Shown: positions 51,191 to 64,000 of the stretch, one piece after another
Layout of the letters: each line of letters starts with the position of its first letter
Numbering within the stretch: position 1 is the first letter of the stretch
Assembly (NCBI GenBank): GCA_013396525.1
Contig: VWYX01000352.1
Location: 620,759 to 684,758, forward strand
Source: Chaetorhynchus papuensis
Lineage: Eukaryota; Chordata; Aves; Passeriformes; Rhipiduridae
DNA: 64,000 nt
Reading direction: 5' to 3'
The notes under the pieces: model-generated
The model's database searches: none
The model's input: the letters and a program-made list of their open reading frames with translations, nothing else
Told to the model about the DNA's origin: nothing
Translations under genes and position numbers: made by a program

Positions 51191-54100
51191 CTTTTCTACA
51201 GTTTACCTAGTCTGGACATGCAGAACCATGTCACAAATATGTGCTAATGACATTCAAGGATGAAATCTCAAACTGGATTTGAATATTTTCCCTTAGTACA
51301 CAATTTGTACACTTTCTTTTTCCTCCCAGCTGTTCCTTTGGATACAAAAAACCCCAGACTTTGACAGACTAAAGATGGTTATTTTTTTCTAAGTGCTGAA
51401 GCATTTGAAACAGGTAAAATTCCAATACACATTAAAAGATGTATTTATTTTACTTTCCAGTACATTTGATTTTCAAGCCCACCCCAAGAAGCCAGGATAG
51501 AAGAGCTAGAAAAAAAGGCACTTGAAGATCAAAAAGAGTAACTGTGGCAAGTATACTACCTGAAGATTTCTTAAGTCATACCATCAAAATTATTTCTAAA
51601 AAATAACTGGAAAAGTTAAAAGGCATAAGAGGGAAATAATGAAAAGCTTAGATTTCAATACATAAAACAGAATCTCCATTACACTTAGTTTTTAAAAAGC
51701 AGTGAAAAAGCAGTGAGTAAAACCACTTAATGCTTTCCAAAAATAAAGCATCTATCAATCACTTTCATTGATAAAAGTGGTAATAAACTTCAGTCAAACA
51801 ATTGACACAATCAGAAAAAAATACATTACAAGGAAAGTCACAGAAATCTACAAGAAAGAGTGCTTTTTTCTTGGAAAATAAATTTCAACATATATCACAT
51901 AAAATACTCCCCCAAAATACACTGTAAATGCCTGTGATACTCTAAAAGGAATATTTCTTTAAGTGTTCTTTAGGTGAAGAATCCTAGAAAATTTTAAGAA
52001 TCTGCAATATGAACTGGTCTTGCATGTAGAGTTTTATTACTCTATAAAATCGGCACATGCATGCACCAGTGAATCCAATTTTAAACAAACATATTTCTCT
52101 GCCTATTTTTTCAGGGCTACATTATGGGCAGTGCCTGCATATTTACCTGTGCAATCACAATTCTCCCTAACTCTGAACCATTAACCACTATGTAAAACAC
52201 AGCAATACAAAATCAGGCTCAACACAAGATCTTTGGATCTGCTAACGTGTAATCCTGCATGCGTGGAGTCTCATTCTCTGATGCATCAGGACTGGTGTGT
52301 GAATTTCCATTCTAGACAACTGTTAAATTTCTCGACAAGGTTATCAGATTGGGGCATTTAAATTCAGCCAAAGCAGCAGATGTTTTGTGTTAGTTCAGTG
52401 GCTATTCATGAGCACATATAACAGGTACCAGAGGAGTTGTTACCGAAGATGATTCTATTAAAGCACTACTACCGTCAACCTTTTACTATTTATCACTTCA
52501 TGTTTGTAGATATATTCCAATATTTTTTCTTTTTTTAGATTAAGAAAATTGATGACACAGAGAAAACATAAAATGACACAATTTTAGCTGAAATTTCTAA
52601 AGATTTTTAAAACAATAAGAAAGAAACCTGATGCTTTTAAAGAGCACAGAAAATGTCTACCTGGCAATAATTGCTGAGTTTTTTTCTGTTGATTATGAAA
52701 TAATTGAGGGCAAGGAATGGATTATTTGGGGCTAGGAAAGTGAATGATCCATTGCAAAATAATCAAATAATCACTTGAAAAAGGAAAACAGTGAATACTA
52801 CAAACCGTAAAATAATACAGATATGAAGAGCAGAGGACAGTAAAGAAATAGGAATGCAGGGCATGGGATTCAGTTTTCTAGGGTAAGAGTAGAAAGAAAC
52901 ATCAGTAATAGCTTTCCATCAGAAGCTCTTACTCCTAAAAGCCTGGCACCTGACCTGATTCTTCAGGATATGGATCAGGTTTCTATGAATAAGAAATAAT
53001 GAGTATATTTAAATTAGTTTAAATGAAAGAAACACCATATCTTTACTAAGACACCAAGCTTGGCAGCATTTTTTGTAGACTCTGAGAGAACAAAAAGCTC
53101 CTTGAACCAAAGACCATTGTTCCTTTTTACATGGTTTCCTGAAAAAAATGAGCTGCTTTGCTCAGCTCCTCTTGATCACTTCCAGTAACCAATTCCATCT
53201 AAGTCCAATGCATGGGAAAAGGTCTCAAAGATTTAACATTCCTACAAACTTTTTGAAAGCAGACAGCTGTATGGGGTGTCTGCTAGCTAAAAGAAAATGC
53301 AACATGAATGCAACTTTTACTTAGTAGTGCAAAACTCACTTCTCAGTAAAGGACCCCCTTTCAAATTGATTCTCTCTTGTCTAATACAGGTTTATACTGC
53401 AGCCTGAATATAAACTCAGGGTAGGTATAACTCAATTAAAATATCAACTCACAAATCCAAACCCACAGGCAACATGGATTAATTTAATCTTACAGGACTG
53501 TTTCTTAAACCAAAACCCTCTAATTCAAAGCATAAAACCAACCAATATGCTGCTCCTTCCACTCTCTCCATCTCTTTGGCATGCAGCCCACCACTTTTTC
53601 TTCTTCTCCCTTGCACTGAGAATCTGGCATTCCTGCCTGCAGCGTGGCTCAGCACCCACTGGCTCCCCCAATCATCCCCCTCAGACTATTGAACAACCTG
53701 GTAGTTAAAACGTGCGACATGAAAACACAGATGTGATCACACTTCGGGATTTCTGCACTGAGCACTAAGATGCCCATCTGCACTGAGAGCATACCGAGCA
53801 CCTCTCCCAAAACATAGCAGACACCTCCAAAGACGAAGGCAGCGTTTCAGTGCCACTCTTTCTATCACTAGATTTTAACAGACATTGAGGAGAAGCAAGA
53901 ATGCAGTGGTCACACCAGGTAGCTGCATGCAAGAACCTACATTTAAGTGGAAATTAAGATCATAGTAACGTACATGTGCTGAGTTTAAGGGATATACTGG
54001 TTTGGGCAGCTGTAAGAGCACAGATTTCCTGTGCTATTTTCTGGAATTTATGCACCAACTTCCACAAATCTCATTTTAATCAACAAGACAGGCAATCTAG

Positions 54101-54349
54101 TTCTCACTGCTCTTGATCATCAAGAATCATGCACATAAACAATGTCCAAAAATGGTATGGAATTGAAGTATCTAGTACATCATCTACTTTTTCTAACATT
54201 CTGCCAAAAAATGCTGCAAATAACTAGCAAAATGTACAATGTGTAAGGAAATGTGCATTTTGCTACGCTGCCACAGTTTTCTTTGTAGTAGGAAGCTCAT
54301 CTATTCTTTGGATAAGATTTTAGGTGTAACAGTTGCTTTAAGAATATTT
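51191..54349. other. Non-coding AT-rich DNA, nothing recognised
   Basis: No exon, RNA gene or repeat recognised. 53560-53860 is somewhat richer in G+C, without an exon signal. Confidence 0.5.
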
Positions 54350-54420
54350 GAATGGGATCAGATCAGAAGTCCAACTGGCTCAGTATCCAAACAGGTTGAA
54401 AGCAGCAGTTGGAGAACACT
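54350..54420 (+). repeat. Probable ancient amniote interspersed repeat scrap
   Basis: The core GGGATCAGATCAGAAGTCCA then ACTGGCTCAGTATCC resembles an old amniote repeat whose consensus reads like GGATCAGACCAGTGGTCCATCTAGCCCAGTATCCTG. Only about 70 bases are recognisable; the surrounding open frame is not a gene. Confidence 0.4.
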
Positions 54421-57400
54421 GTTAGTAAAAAGAGATGGATCATATCACTTCTGTTATTACTGTAACTTAACTATGCAGAATTTAAACGGGAAATATCTTG
54501 TATCAGACTACTGTATGACACTAAGCCTCTCAAGACAATTTACTTGACTTTATTAACAATGTTTACAGTTGAGCTGGAATGAGAGAAAGTTCATAAACAG
54601 TGTTAACACTGGTGAAATAGAAGACTGCTTTGTCTTGTCAACTAATAGTATTTTGAGAAGCATTAACATTTTGAACCTCAAGTTTCAAAAATCTACGATT
54701 CAAAATTAATATGGAGAGAGACTGCAATTTGTATTTGCAACAGTGTCCTGGAAGACATCCCAAATATTTGTTCTGATCAAGGTAGGTCCTGAAGCAGAAG
54801 TATAGAGCAGTATTGCACCACCACAAAGCTGAGTTCAATTTAGCTGCTGTGTTAAGATGTACAATATATCAGCTTGGAAAAAAGCAATATGCTAGTTCAG
54901 TGATATTATTTTTTGAGATCCTAGCCAGTGTACTTGCACTTCAAATATAACACAACCAGCTTGACTGACCCTTGGCTTTGGCTCAGGAAAAATCTTGAGG
55001 GTTAATTATCATACTGTTTACTTATAATGGATAGGTGGCTTTTGTGTAGCTGTGATTATCTCATATATCTACTTGATTTCTTGCTAATAATAGCTTGCTC
55101 TAAGAAGTATTAAGATACAGTATTGATTTCAAAAAGATTAAATCACTGTGCTAATATACAAGAGATTATTCAATTAGTAAAGATGACTGGCAACATTTAT
55201 CTAAAAATGCTCCCTGCTCTCCTGTAAATATCAGAAGTAGAACTTAGCTGAATACATAAAAATCAAGATCAAGATATTCAAAACCAGCAAAAAATGTGAA
55301 TTCTAAAATTTCAGGAACCAGAAACAATTTCCAGAGAATAAAGGTTCAGAAAACTTGGTCTTGAAGTATCTCAAACTGCTGTTACTAAATAACCAGCCGT
55401 TATTTTTTAAAAACTCTAAAATAAATCTATTTTGAAATAAATTGCCAGATTTTCACTGTAAGTTCTCCAACACATTCTGTTCCATAAACCTGGCAAACTT
55501 TTGTTTCCCATCTGCTCTACTGAGCAGTATAAAGGTGTTCTCTATTGGTAAATACCCAAAAAATGGAATGACACTCAAACAGCGACATTCATTCTCTTTT
55601 TCAAGTCTCTCAGTAAGTTTCCTGTTGGCTTTCTATCAATTGCTTCTGCATGCTTTATGATATCATACGATATCATTAAAAATTTAAAATTCAACTTAAA
55701 TAGGCTCTAGGTGAGGTCAAAACTATTTTCATAATTTCAACCAACAATATTGTCTCTGCTGTTCTTTATGCCAAACAAACAAAAGAACAACAAAAATAAA
55801 TCTCTTTTCCTTTTATTATTGTAGGAAGAATCTATTCTCAAATATCTGTCTATGCAAATGTTCGCTTCAGTAAGCAGATGTCCATCATGCTGAAATAAAA
55901 CTATAAATTTTCACCACTATTGCAAATGGTTGGTTCCCAGGGGTTTTTTTTGGTTTTCTTGCTAAGAACTGTATTTGTTCATGCACCAGGACAAGGGACT
56001 ATGCAAGAACTTTTCCCATCAAAGTGCAAGGGGGAGCCCTATGTGCTCAGAGTTGTGAGGGCTGCTTATAATTCATCCCTTGGTGAAACACAAATACCAT
56101 TCATTCAATGCACCTCTGAAAACGTATTTTTTTCCCAGAGAAATAGTGATAAGGCCCATTGCCTCAGTCCTTCCTCTGAGATGGGCTTTCATAATCTCCT
56201 GGAACATTCAGCTTGAATTTGTACTCAGTGTTGACGTGGGAGAGGTTATTTTTCTAATTTAGTCCACAAAGGATAGCCATATACTGAAAACCACATCAGT
56301 CTGAGCAGGGGATAAATTAGAATATCTTTGGAGTGTTGTTTTACTGGATAAGGTTGACTAAAAGCATCTAGCTCTAAATGTAATTACAGCATGATTTTGC
56401 AGCTTTTACCAACCTACTCGAAATTATTAGGTCTAATCTGTAATATGATACTGTTGCACAATTTTCATTTTTCAAACAGAGTGGCTTCCTTATTTTGGTA
56501 AACATTGTTAAATCTATTAGAATATGCAACATGCAATTAGGTGTGATTCATTACTTATGCCCAGTAGTTAATTTGAGACACATTTTTCCAATACAGCTTT
56601 CATGATAATGTATTTTCATTTCTCTAGTTTTAGCTTGCTGTGAGACAGCTGTCTATTTATTCTCATTGCTCTCTACTTTAATTGCTCCAAGCTTAAACTT
56701 CGCATGTCAGACTGACAACAAGCAAAGTTTAATGTACTTCTAAGTCTTACAAGCATACCTGGCAAATTACAACGGAAAACTCTCATCAGGAAACCTGAGA
56801 AATCTCTAAAAAAATATATACAATTTCTTTCAGCTTCTGTGTGTGTATTTACTAAAAATAGTGGAGACAGAATAAAATATAAGAGATTTTACAAAGTGGA
56901 AAATTACTTCAAACAGACAAACTTCCTCTTGTCTCTTGCCAGAAAGAAATTTGCCTCTGGAGATTTCAGATCTAGTCATCAAACATCATCCTCACCCTTC
57001 TATCTTGTACAACCTTTCTCTGCCAAAAGGATAATACAACTCCTATTCACATCCTACTATGGACATCTGGAGATAGGATCATCACAATAGCATTATTTGC
57101 AGTTATCATAGAGACTGAGGCCTTCGAAGGTTAGATACCAGACAGAGGAACAAAACTCTTCTGTTTTTTATCCATGACTGACAGACACTGCAGAATAGTT
57201 CCTTTGTACAGTTATTATGAACTCTTCAGCCAGAATGCCTTTTTCAGCTATATTTATTAAAGTTGCTGCTGTCAAAACAAAGATTACATCATTTTACACC
57301 CATGTTTTACAAATTAGGTAGCCAAGGCATCTTCAAAATAAAGGGTTAAGACCATTTACTTTGGCAAATATTTTGGTATCGACTGATAAAACCAGTATTT

Positions 57401-59090
57401 GTATAAAGTTGTCTTAGTGTATGGGCTAACAGCTCATCTTTGGAAAATCTGTACTGATTTCTAGGTACATTTTGAAGCATTTGTTTTCACTGGTTCCTAT
57501 TCGGTTTTGGAATGCCTTTAAAGAGAAAGGTCATCCTTTCTTCACTAATCACTCTTTCCTAGGGACAAAAAACTGACATGAACCCCACAAACTCAATAGA
57601 AAATAGTTTTATAAATATATTTTTATTATCGTTAGCTAAAAAATAGTTTTATGACACAGTTCAGATAGCCTTATCCCACACAGTGAAATAAGTACCACGG
57701 TTGATGAAATCTAAATGGGTGAAGAATAGCTTCAGGGCTATATGCTTGTGTTTCTACCAAGCTCTAAGAAACAGAGCAATAGGAAATCATATTTAAAGGT
57801 GTGCAAAACATGAACACAAAAACATGAAGTAAAATAAACAAAAAGCAAAATAAAACTAAAGAACACAATTTGAATTTGAAGGCCTCAATGCAGAGCTCCT
57901 TTTAATAATTAGTATTTTGACAAATTTCTCTTGCAAACCTTGAAATAGTTATAAAAAGATGTTTTACGTAAAAGATATTTCATGGGCAGCACATTAAATG
58001 ACCCCTTCTGCAAAGTGTTTATCATTTTAAAAATCAACTCTTTCCCCACCTCCTTTCAAGAATCTCACTACACAGATGCTCAGCAGTACTTACAATGACC
58101 ATTAGAAACACTTGTTAATCTACATACTTGCTCATACCAAACTATTTTTATACATTTTCTCAAGTCCTAGAGTATCTAGGTTCCTCCTGGTGTCTTTAAA
58201 TGAGCCTAAGATGTCCCTGGTGTGCTTTAATGACATACTAAGAGAGAAAACCTGCATTAAAATTCATACGGTCCAAAGAGATTTGAAGTTTAGATTCTGT
58301 GAAAAGCAGGAAGATTTCCTTTCCTATTACACAGCTGAGGAATGGAGATGCAAGAATGAAGTGAGTTCCTGAAATCATACAGATGAACTATGTAGAATGA
58401 TAAATTGAATAGGAGCCATCACCTTTGAATCATTTTTGCTAATTATCTCTCTGTTTCCTAAGTTGATAAAGGTGGACCTGAGATATGCAGAGCACTTTTT
58501 TCCTTCCTCTGCATAAATATTATTTAATATTCAGAGGTGGAAAAAAATCAACATATTTTTAAATACAAAATCTTTGAAGTTATGCTAAGTATCCAATAAC
58601 CATCTGAAATTTTCTTTTTGTCAGGTTACGTTGAGGCAAAGAGCACAAAGCACTGAGAAAATGAAAAGGGAATATTTCTGAGGTTGCACAAGAATGGACA
58701 AAATAGTGTGGTGTTGGAAACCACAGCTGAAGCTTATTGGAGACCCACTTTCTTGAATGATTTCTGTAATTCTCAAATTACACTGGTCAAAGCTAGCTAT
58801 TTTGCTTTTTATACATATCTTTGAAAATGTGGTTTACACTGAGTGCCTTCGTATGATATCCACATTCATATCCACACAAAACATTGAACTGCCTTCTAAA
58901 CTTACAGCCTCTGGACAAGTCAGGAGAAAGAGCTTTGCTGACTAGCAAAGGAAAAGCCCAGCTTTTTGTTCCAATGCTAGACAGTGCAAGGTGGAGAGTG
59001 ATAGTTGGACTCCGAAAACTGCACCACTTTCAAATTAACCACCTTCATTCAAATACTGTCAACTAAAAATCCATGCAGTGGTGGTAAAGC

Positions 59091-59137
59091 AAATATTTTA
59101 AAAAATTTAAAATTTTTTAAAAAATTTTTAAAAATTC
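59091..59137. repeat. A+T-only self-complementary tract
   Basis: About 46 bases of only A and T made of overlapping AAAAATTT/AAATTTTT palindromes such as TTTAAAATTTTTTAAAAAA. It could fold back on itself or form bent, easily melted DNA. No gene signal is nearby. Confidence 0.85.
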
Positions 59138-62100
59138 CTCATCAAAAATTTGTGATATGGTTTAGCCAGAGCTTCCTGCTAAGCTTCATACTGGACTGCA
59201 CAGTTGTGCTTTCTACTTCCCAAAGTACACCTTCATATTTGATACTGCCGTCACAGTACACCAAAATGCTGATAGGCAGCTGCACCACAACCCCTCTCAG
59301 CTAAAGCTACTCCTTCTGGAGAAAAAAACTCCTCAGTCTACAGCTGGACTGACACAATCCTTTATCTGGACCAACAGAGTCTGTATTGCCACTGTGTACC
59401 ACACACCAGAAAAAAATTATGAACCTGAGAGATAAAAAGCTTTCAGAATAATTTTATTTTACCTAGGGTCTTTTTGAAAAAGTATATAGGAGAAGCTAAG
59501 ATAGTAAACAGAGGGCACTGAACACAAATGTTTTGAGGATAAGTTCTGCTTTGCTTGTAGGTGGCCCCTTTTTTTCTCAGTTTTCTTGTGCCCTAACCTG
59601 TCAACTTCCCAGAATACAGATGAAATTCTATTGCGAAGAAGTTATTAAGAGTTGAAAAGTCTGTGTTACTAGGATTCGAAGGGTGGCAGTTAAATTTATT
59701 AATTTCACACATTTTTTGTTTTCCTACTATTAGAAAGAGCCTAAAACCTCCTTATTTTGTCCCCTCTACAAGCACAGAAAAACCCCTTGTTTTCGCCAAT
59801 GATCTTGCAATCTAAATATTGCAAGAGACAAGAAATGGGATACTACAAGAAAACAATGAAAAAAAGATAGTGTAGTATGAATATTTCAAGGGCTGTTGCA
59901 AACACATGTCGAAACAAAACAAGAATTTTGAGGAGGGATGCTTTGGGAATAGCAAAAGCCTCCTGAGCTTCAAAAAAGCATGGGGAAAAGCTTAAAAAGA
60001 AAGGGTGAAAAATTGGCACATGAGAAATGAAAACTCAGGTTTAATGAGGATATGAAGTAGCTCCTGGGATGAGAGTCAGTACAGAAAACATGTATAGATG
60101 ATAAGACACAAGAAAAGCCACTTAGAAGCAGTGAGATGCTTTTGTACAGTATTAAGTATTCCTACTACTATTTTTTTCTGGCCTGCTATGGATACAGATA
60201 AGAACTGCAAAGTTTTATGGATTTACATTTTACAGAAGATTGAGTATGTGAACTCATACAGTACATTATGTTATTTCCAGCCTGACTTTGCAGAAAAAGT
60301 CCAAACTGGTTTATACTATGAATATTTATCACTATTCTACTTTACATAATATATACATAGGCTTATATATATGTTGGAATTCTTAATATTGAGTCCATTA
60401 TATGGAATTTTACAGACTAGAAAGCATACAATCTACTTGTGAAATATTTCCTGTAAAGTATTAGTGAATGTAAATTCATTTGAGATTTCCATCAGTTATT
60501 CTGAGTATTGACATTCTATTGGCATGTATGCTTCAGTGGAGAAACAGAAAAATTTGGATTTAAAAAAAACTATCAATAGCTCTCTTTCCACTCTCAGTAT
60601 AGATTTCTTTTAGTTAACTTTTTTCTTTGTCAATCAAGTTAAAACAATGACTCAAAATGAAGACATCTTGGCATATGTATCTATTATTCCTTCTATAATG
60701 TAGTACTCCCACTGGTTTTCATGGGAATTATGCATATGAAAGGACTGCATTATTAGGCTAGATTAAGAGAAGACATTTAGAAATACTTAACTCATCATAC
60801 CACTTCAGAATCTCATATATATAATGGTAGTTGAGCCTGAAGCAATATAAACAAAAGCATAAAATACAACTCCTGGAAATATACTATGGATGGATTTGTC
60901 TTAACTTTTTTCACTAAAAATTGAACTGAATTAAAACTATTTTCCTCGCTTTTTGATATATGACCAAATAAAGAAATATTAATCAGGCCACTCCAAAAGA
61001 CTCATGGTATGCCTAAAGCAGAGAAGTTACATGCCAGTAAGAGGACAGCAAAAGGGTTACATTGCAAAGACATGAACTAGATATCTGTGTAGCCACGTAA
61101 AGGTTCTTAAAATTTTTCTTGGTAGCCCTATGTCTGTTTTAACAGATTATATTAACCCTGACCCTCTGGAAGCATAGCCAGTCATCATTAACTCTTCAGA
61201 GACAGGATTTCCATTTTCACTTCAGAAGTGTTGCTCTCCTCCCATGCCATGACAACTCAAGGATAGTATGAACTATCTTCTTCTGACCCAGGAAAGATAT
61301 TGGGCCGTTCCTTTCTCAGAGCTAAAACTGACTGGACCTCCACTTTACTCCAACAGATTGGGTAGACAAAAATTGCCTCTTTCCCATATGCATAGCTCAG
61401 ATGTAGAGTCAATCTTCTAGGCTAGTTAGAATGGGTTAACTTTCTAGAAGTTTCCTTTTTTTTTTTTTAAATCTAAAACATACTGCTGCACAGTTAAGCC
61501 TGGTCTGTAATTTTTGATTGCTAGTAACACTCTACCACTTCTGTAAAAAAGTATTCTCACCCGCCTATCACAGTGCCTCAAATTCAAATTGTCCAATCTG
61601 ACTGGAAAAGTTCAGATTTTAACTTCCAGCCTCCCAGGTTACTTTAAAACATGGTCACTGGGTAAAATTTTGACTCTACAGTAGTAGTTCTACAACTTGA
61701 AACAATTCTCTGAGGACTGAACACTTCAGATATTCTTTTCAGTTTGATAGCTCACATCCGGACATCACTAATCAGGTCAGTCACAGGTACTTATCTTGTG
61801 AGATGAGGATATTGGAAACAATATCCATGAAGACTCCTTCTAGAAGCACAAATCCTTGAATTGAAAACCTATTAAAACACACGTTGCACCTTTTCAAATT
61901 GTACTATAGATACCCTAGACTGTATCCTTGGTTAACAGATGTCTTTGTATCTACAACGTGCAAATCATTGTGTTAAAATTTTCTTAGGGAAACTAGATTT
62001 TCTTAAGAAGTGACAAACCACATTTCATTAAGTAAAATTATAGACCTTATATGGCATTTGAAATCGTGTCTAAATCCAGAACACTGCATTTCAAGAAATA

Positions 62101-63313
62101 ATGAGAGTCCAGAGCACAGCAACAAGAACTAAAGAAATACAAGAAAAATATTGGGGTTTTTTTCTAAAAAAAAGAAAACAAAAACCAGGGATTGTTTAAA
62201 AGAATAACGCAGTGGAAACATGACTAAGAATCTCAAATAAGTAAGAGTCTGGGGCAGAGAGAAAAATATAATCCCTGTAACCACTAACTAACAAAAGCTA
62301 ATGGGTTCAACTAATTTACTTTTAGCAGATTAAGTTTAAGATCAGAAAGCACAAAAAACATTCCAATGGGAAGACTAGTGAAATGCTGGAACAAATAACT
62401 TACTTAAGTAAGTAATCATAACAAATCTTTAGGCAGACAGGCAACTTAAAAAGACAAGTATTATTGATCCTGGCTTTGGAGGAAGAGTGAGGGGGCAGAT
62501 ATGATGCCTTTTTGGAATAATTTTCAACTGTGTGATTCCATGCGGAAGTGACCAGAGAAATGCAGCTGTGTAGTGACCCACTTGCTATGGGTTCCTGACT
62601 TGGGAGGAAAGTCTTATTCTGGAAAAGACCAAATCAAGTTCTTCATGTATACAATCACTTGGATTCTGATACAATCTGTGGATCATCTAGCCACCTTGAT
62701 CCAGTCTGCACCTTCTTTATTCAACAGTTTAATGATAACTACTTTCAGGGCTGGACTATATACAACCAATGTCTGATCCAGCCACAGAATATAGGATTTT
62801 GCCTGCTAAGAGGAATTACTTAGTAACATGTCCCATGGCCTAGAGGCCAGACAACACTAGCAACAGCTGCTAATAACACTGAATTCCAGATGTAGACTCT
62901 GATGAAAAATTTAAAGAAATTAAGTTTTACAATATTTTGCTTTAAAAATCTAGGTACACTCCAAATCCTTATTCTCATATCTCTACTTTACCATTAAGTT
63001 GGGGTCTTTAGTGTTTTGTTTGTTTGTTTTTAATTTAAGCCTAAAACATTTTATTGGCAGATCAACTTTAATAATTAGAATCACAAACCTGTAAAAAGGA
63101 CACAAGTCTTTGGAGTCTTGGGAGAGTTAACAGAAAGTAAGTAAAGAACCTTCTCTAGTCAGTTATTTTGTTTCCAGTAAAAATGTTGGATTAATGGGAG
63201 AACACAGGACAAACGTACAGTCCCAGTCTGATTAGTGACATAGACTAAAACTATGATTTTTCAGCTTCTTTTCAATATTCTTGCCTATTATTCTCTAATA
63301 AGCAGCATGTAGA

Positions 63314-63345
63314 AGTAGGAAAGTTACATAGTAGGAAAGTTGCAT
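63314..63345. repeat. Tandem duplication of a 16-base unit
   Basis: AGTAGGAAAGTTACAT is followed directly by AGTAGGAAAGTTGCAT, 15 of 16 identical. It lies about 225 bases outside the CpG-rich promoter candidate. Confidence 0.9.
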
Positions 63346-63569
63346 ACTCCCTACATTTAAATCACTTGATCAAACACCAGGTAAATGATCCAAGAAAAAA
63401 AGAACAAACCTGCATCACAGGTCATCTTTTGGATGGTCAGAACTAAACTATTAGAAAATAAAGTTTTCTAAAATATATGAAGACCATGACAGCTGAAATA
63501 GGTACAACAGCATCAGAGAGAGTATCAAAGTTTGTACACATAGCAAAGTAGCTCCCATTCAAAACATCA

Positions 63570-63960
63570 TAATTTGACAAAGTTACGAACGCCAGCGCTT
63601 CAAATGAAAACCTTTAAAACCCATCTCACCTATACATGATCGCTCTCAGACAGTGTGCACATTACTGCCCTTTTCACAACCACTGCAAAAAGGCACCAAA
63701 TGCAACTCCGCCTCCACCCTCCCGATCAGTGAAGTTGCCAAAAACCCGGTCCCGGAGTGAACAAGCCCCCGCGTTGCCCCTTCAGGCTGTCCGCGGCGTA
63801 CTCACCAAGGCGGGCTAGTTTTGAAGACTTTCTTCCCCTCCCCCTGCACCTACGCACAATGAGGGAGAATGGAGAGCAGTTTCAGCATTAAATTTGAACT
63901 TCCCTGCTTTTGTTAGCATGAGTCACCACCTTAACATTATCTCAGCTGTAGACTTTTATC
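63570..63960 (-). promoter_or_regulatory. Small CpG-rich promoter candidate firing leftwards
   Basis: About 15 CpG dinucleotides fall between roughly 63587 and 63855, against near-absence in the flanking unique sequence. On the minus strand there is a TATA-like GATAAAAG (63960-63953), an E-box CAGCTG, and an AP-1 consensus TGAGTCA (63919-63925), followed by a GC-rich leader and a strong splice donor at 63806. The order of TATA-like box, leader, donor and CpG-rich intron start is what a vertebrate promoter reading right to left would show. The start site cannot be fixed from sequence; a TATA spacing argument would put it near 63925. Confidence 0.45.
63806..63925 (-). other. Candidate first (untranslated) exon, 5' edge approximate
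   Basis: The minus strand ends in CGCCTTG|GTGAGTACG, a near-consensus donor at 63806/63805, immediately followed by the CpG-rich intron start. The exon body contains a purine-rich GGGGGAGGGGAAG block and stop codons in the frames near the donor, so it is most likely 5' untranslated sequence. The 5' edge is set only by assuming initiation about 28-30 bases downstream of the TATA-like box. It lies upstream, on the same strand, of the convertase-like exon 39.5 kb away; whether the two are joined is unknown. The gene could instead be a long noncoding RNA. Confidence 0.35.
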
Positions 63961-64000
63961 TGTGAATATCTAAGCCCTGTCTTGTGGAAAACTAATTACT

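Larger units (their letters stand above)
54421..63569. other. Non-coding AT-rich DNA, probably first-intron sequence
   Basis: Nine kilobases with only chance open frames, the A+T palindromic tract at 59091-59137 and the 16-base duplication at 63314-63345. If the promoter at 63.8 kb is real, this is the start of its first intron. Confidence 0.45.

Noticed and set aside
1..64000. CRISPR array, operon or prokaryotic mobile element
   Set aside because: There are no spaced direct repeats, and the CR1, SINE and LTR content shows this is vertebrate nuclear DNA.

Overview
This looks like nuclear DNA from a bird, most likely a songbird. The sequence is AT-rich (roughly 63-65% A+T by eye) and CpG-poor. 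It carries several CR1 retrotransposon fragments, a tRNA-Ile-derived SINE with a CR1-like tail (the architecture of the passerine TguSINE1 family) and a solo LTR of an avian ERVL-like endogenous retrovirus. There are no bacterial-style operons. The open frames of 60-110 codons scattered over both strands are about as many as chance predicts at this base composition, so I treat nearly all of them as noise.

The one protein-coding segment I can support is a minus-strand exon at 24137-24314. It has a splice acceptor, an ATG four bases inside the exon, a signal peptide, and about 30 residues resembling the start of the pro-domain of kexin/furin-type proprotein convertases. It ends in phase 0 at a GT donor, much as first coding exons of that family do. 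The sequence is too divergent for me to match to a named PCSK gene. No catalytic-domain exon is recognisable in the remaining 24 kb to its left, so most of the gene would lie beyond base 1.

At the right end (63570-63960) is the only CpG-rich patch outside repeats. It has a strong minus-strand splice donor at 63806/63805 and a TATA-like box, and looks like a first exon and promoter firing leftwards. If it belongs to the convertase-like gene, 24.3-63.8 kb is mostly a 39 kb intron; a candidate leader exon at 28516-28590 could sit inside it. That link is inference.

Layout: 1-24 kb, downstream intronic or intergenic DNA with two CR1 3' fragments, microsatellites and possible conserved regulatory tracts near 13.0-14.6 kb; 24.1-24.3 kb, convertase-like exon; 27.1 kb, SINE; 33.1 kb, CR1 and, close by, a near-perfect hairpin; 35-36 kb, solo LTR; 46.6-51.2 kb, a cluster of minus-strand CR1 fragments including part of CR1 ORF1 (SGNH esterase) and ORF2 (reverse transcriptase); 51-63.5 kb, nothing recognisable apart from an ancient repeat scrap; 63.6-64 kb, promoter candidate.
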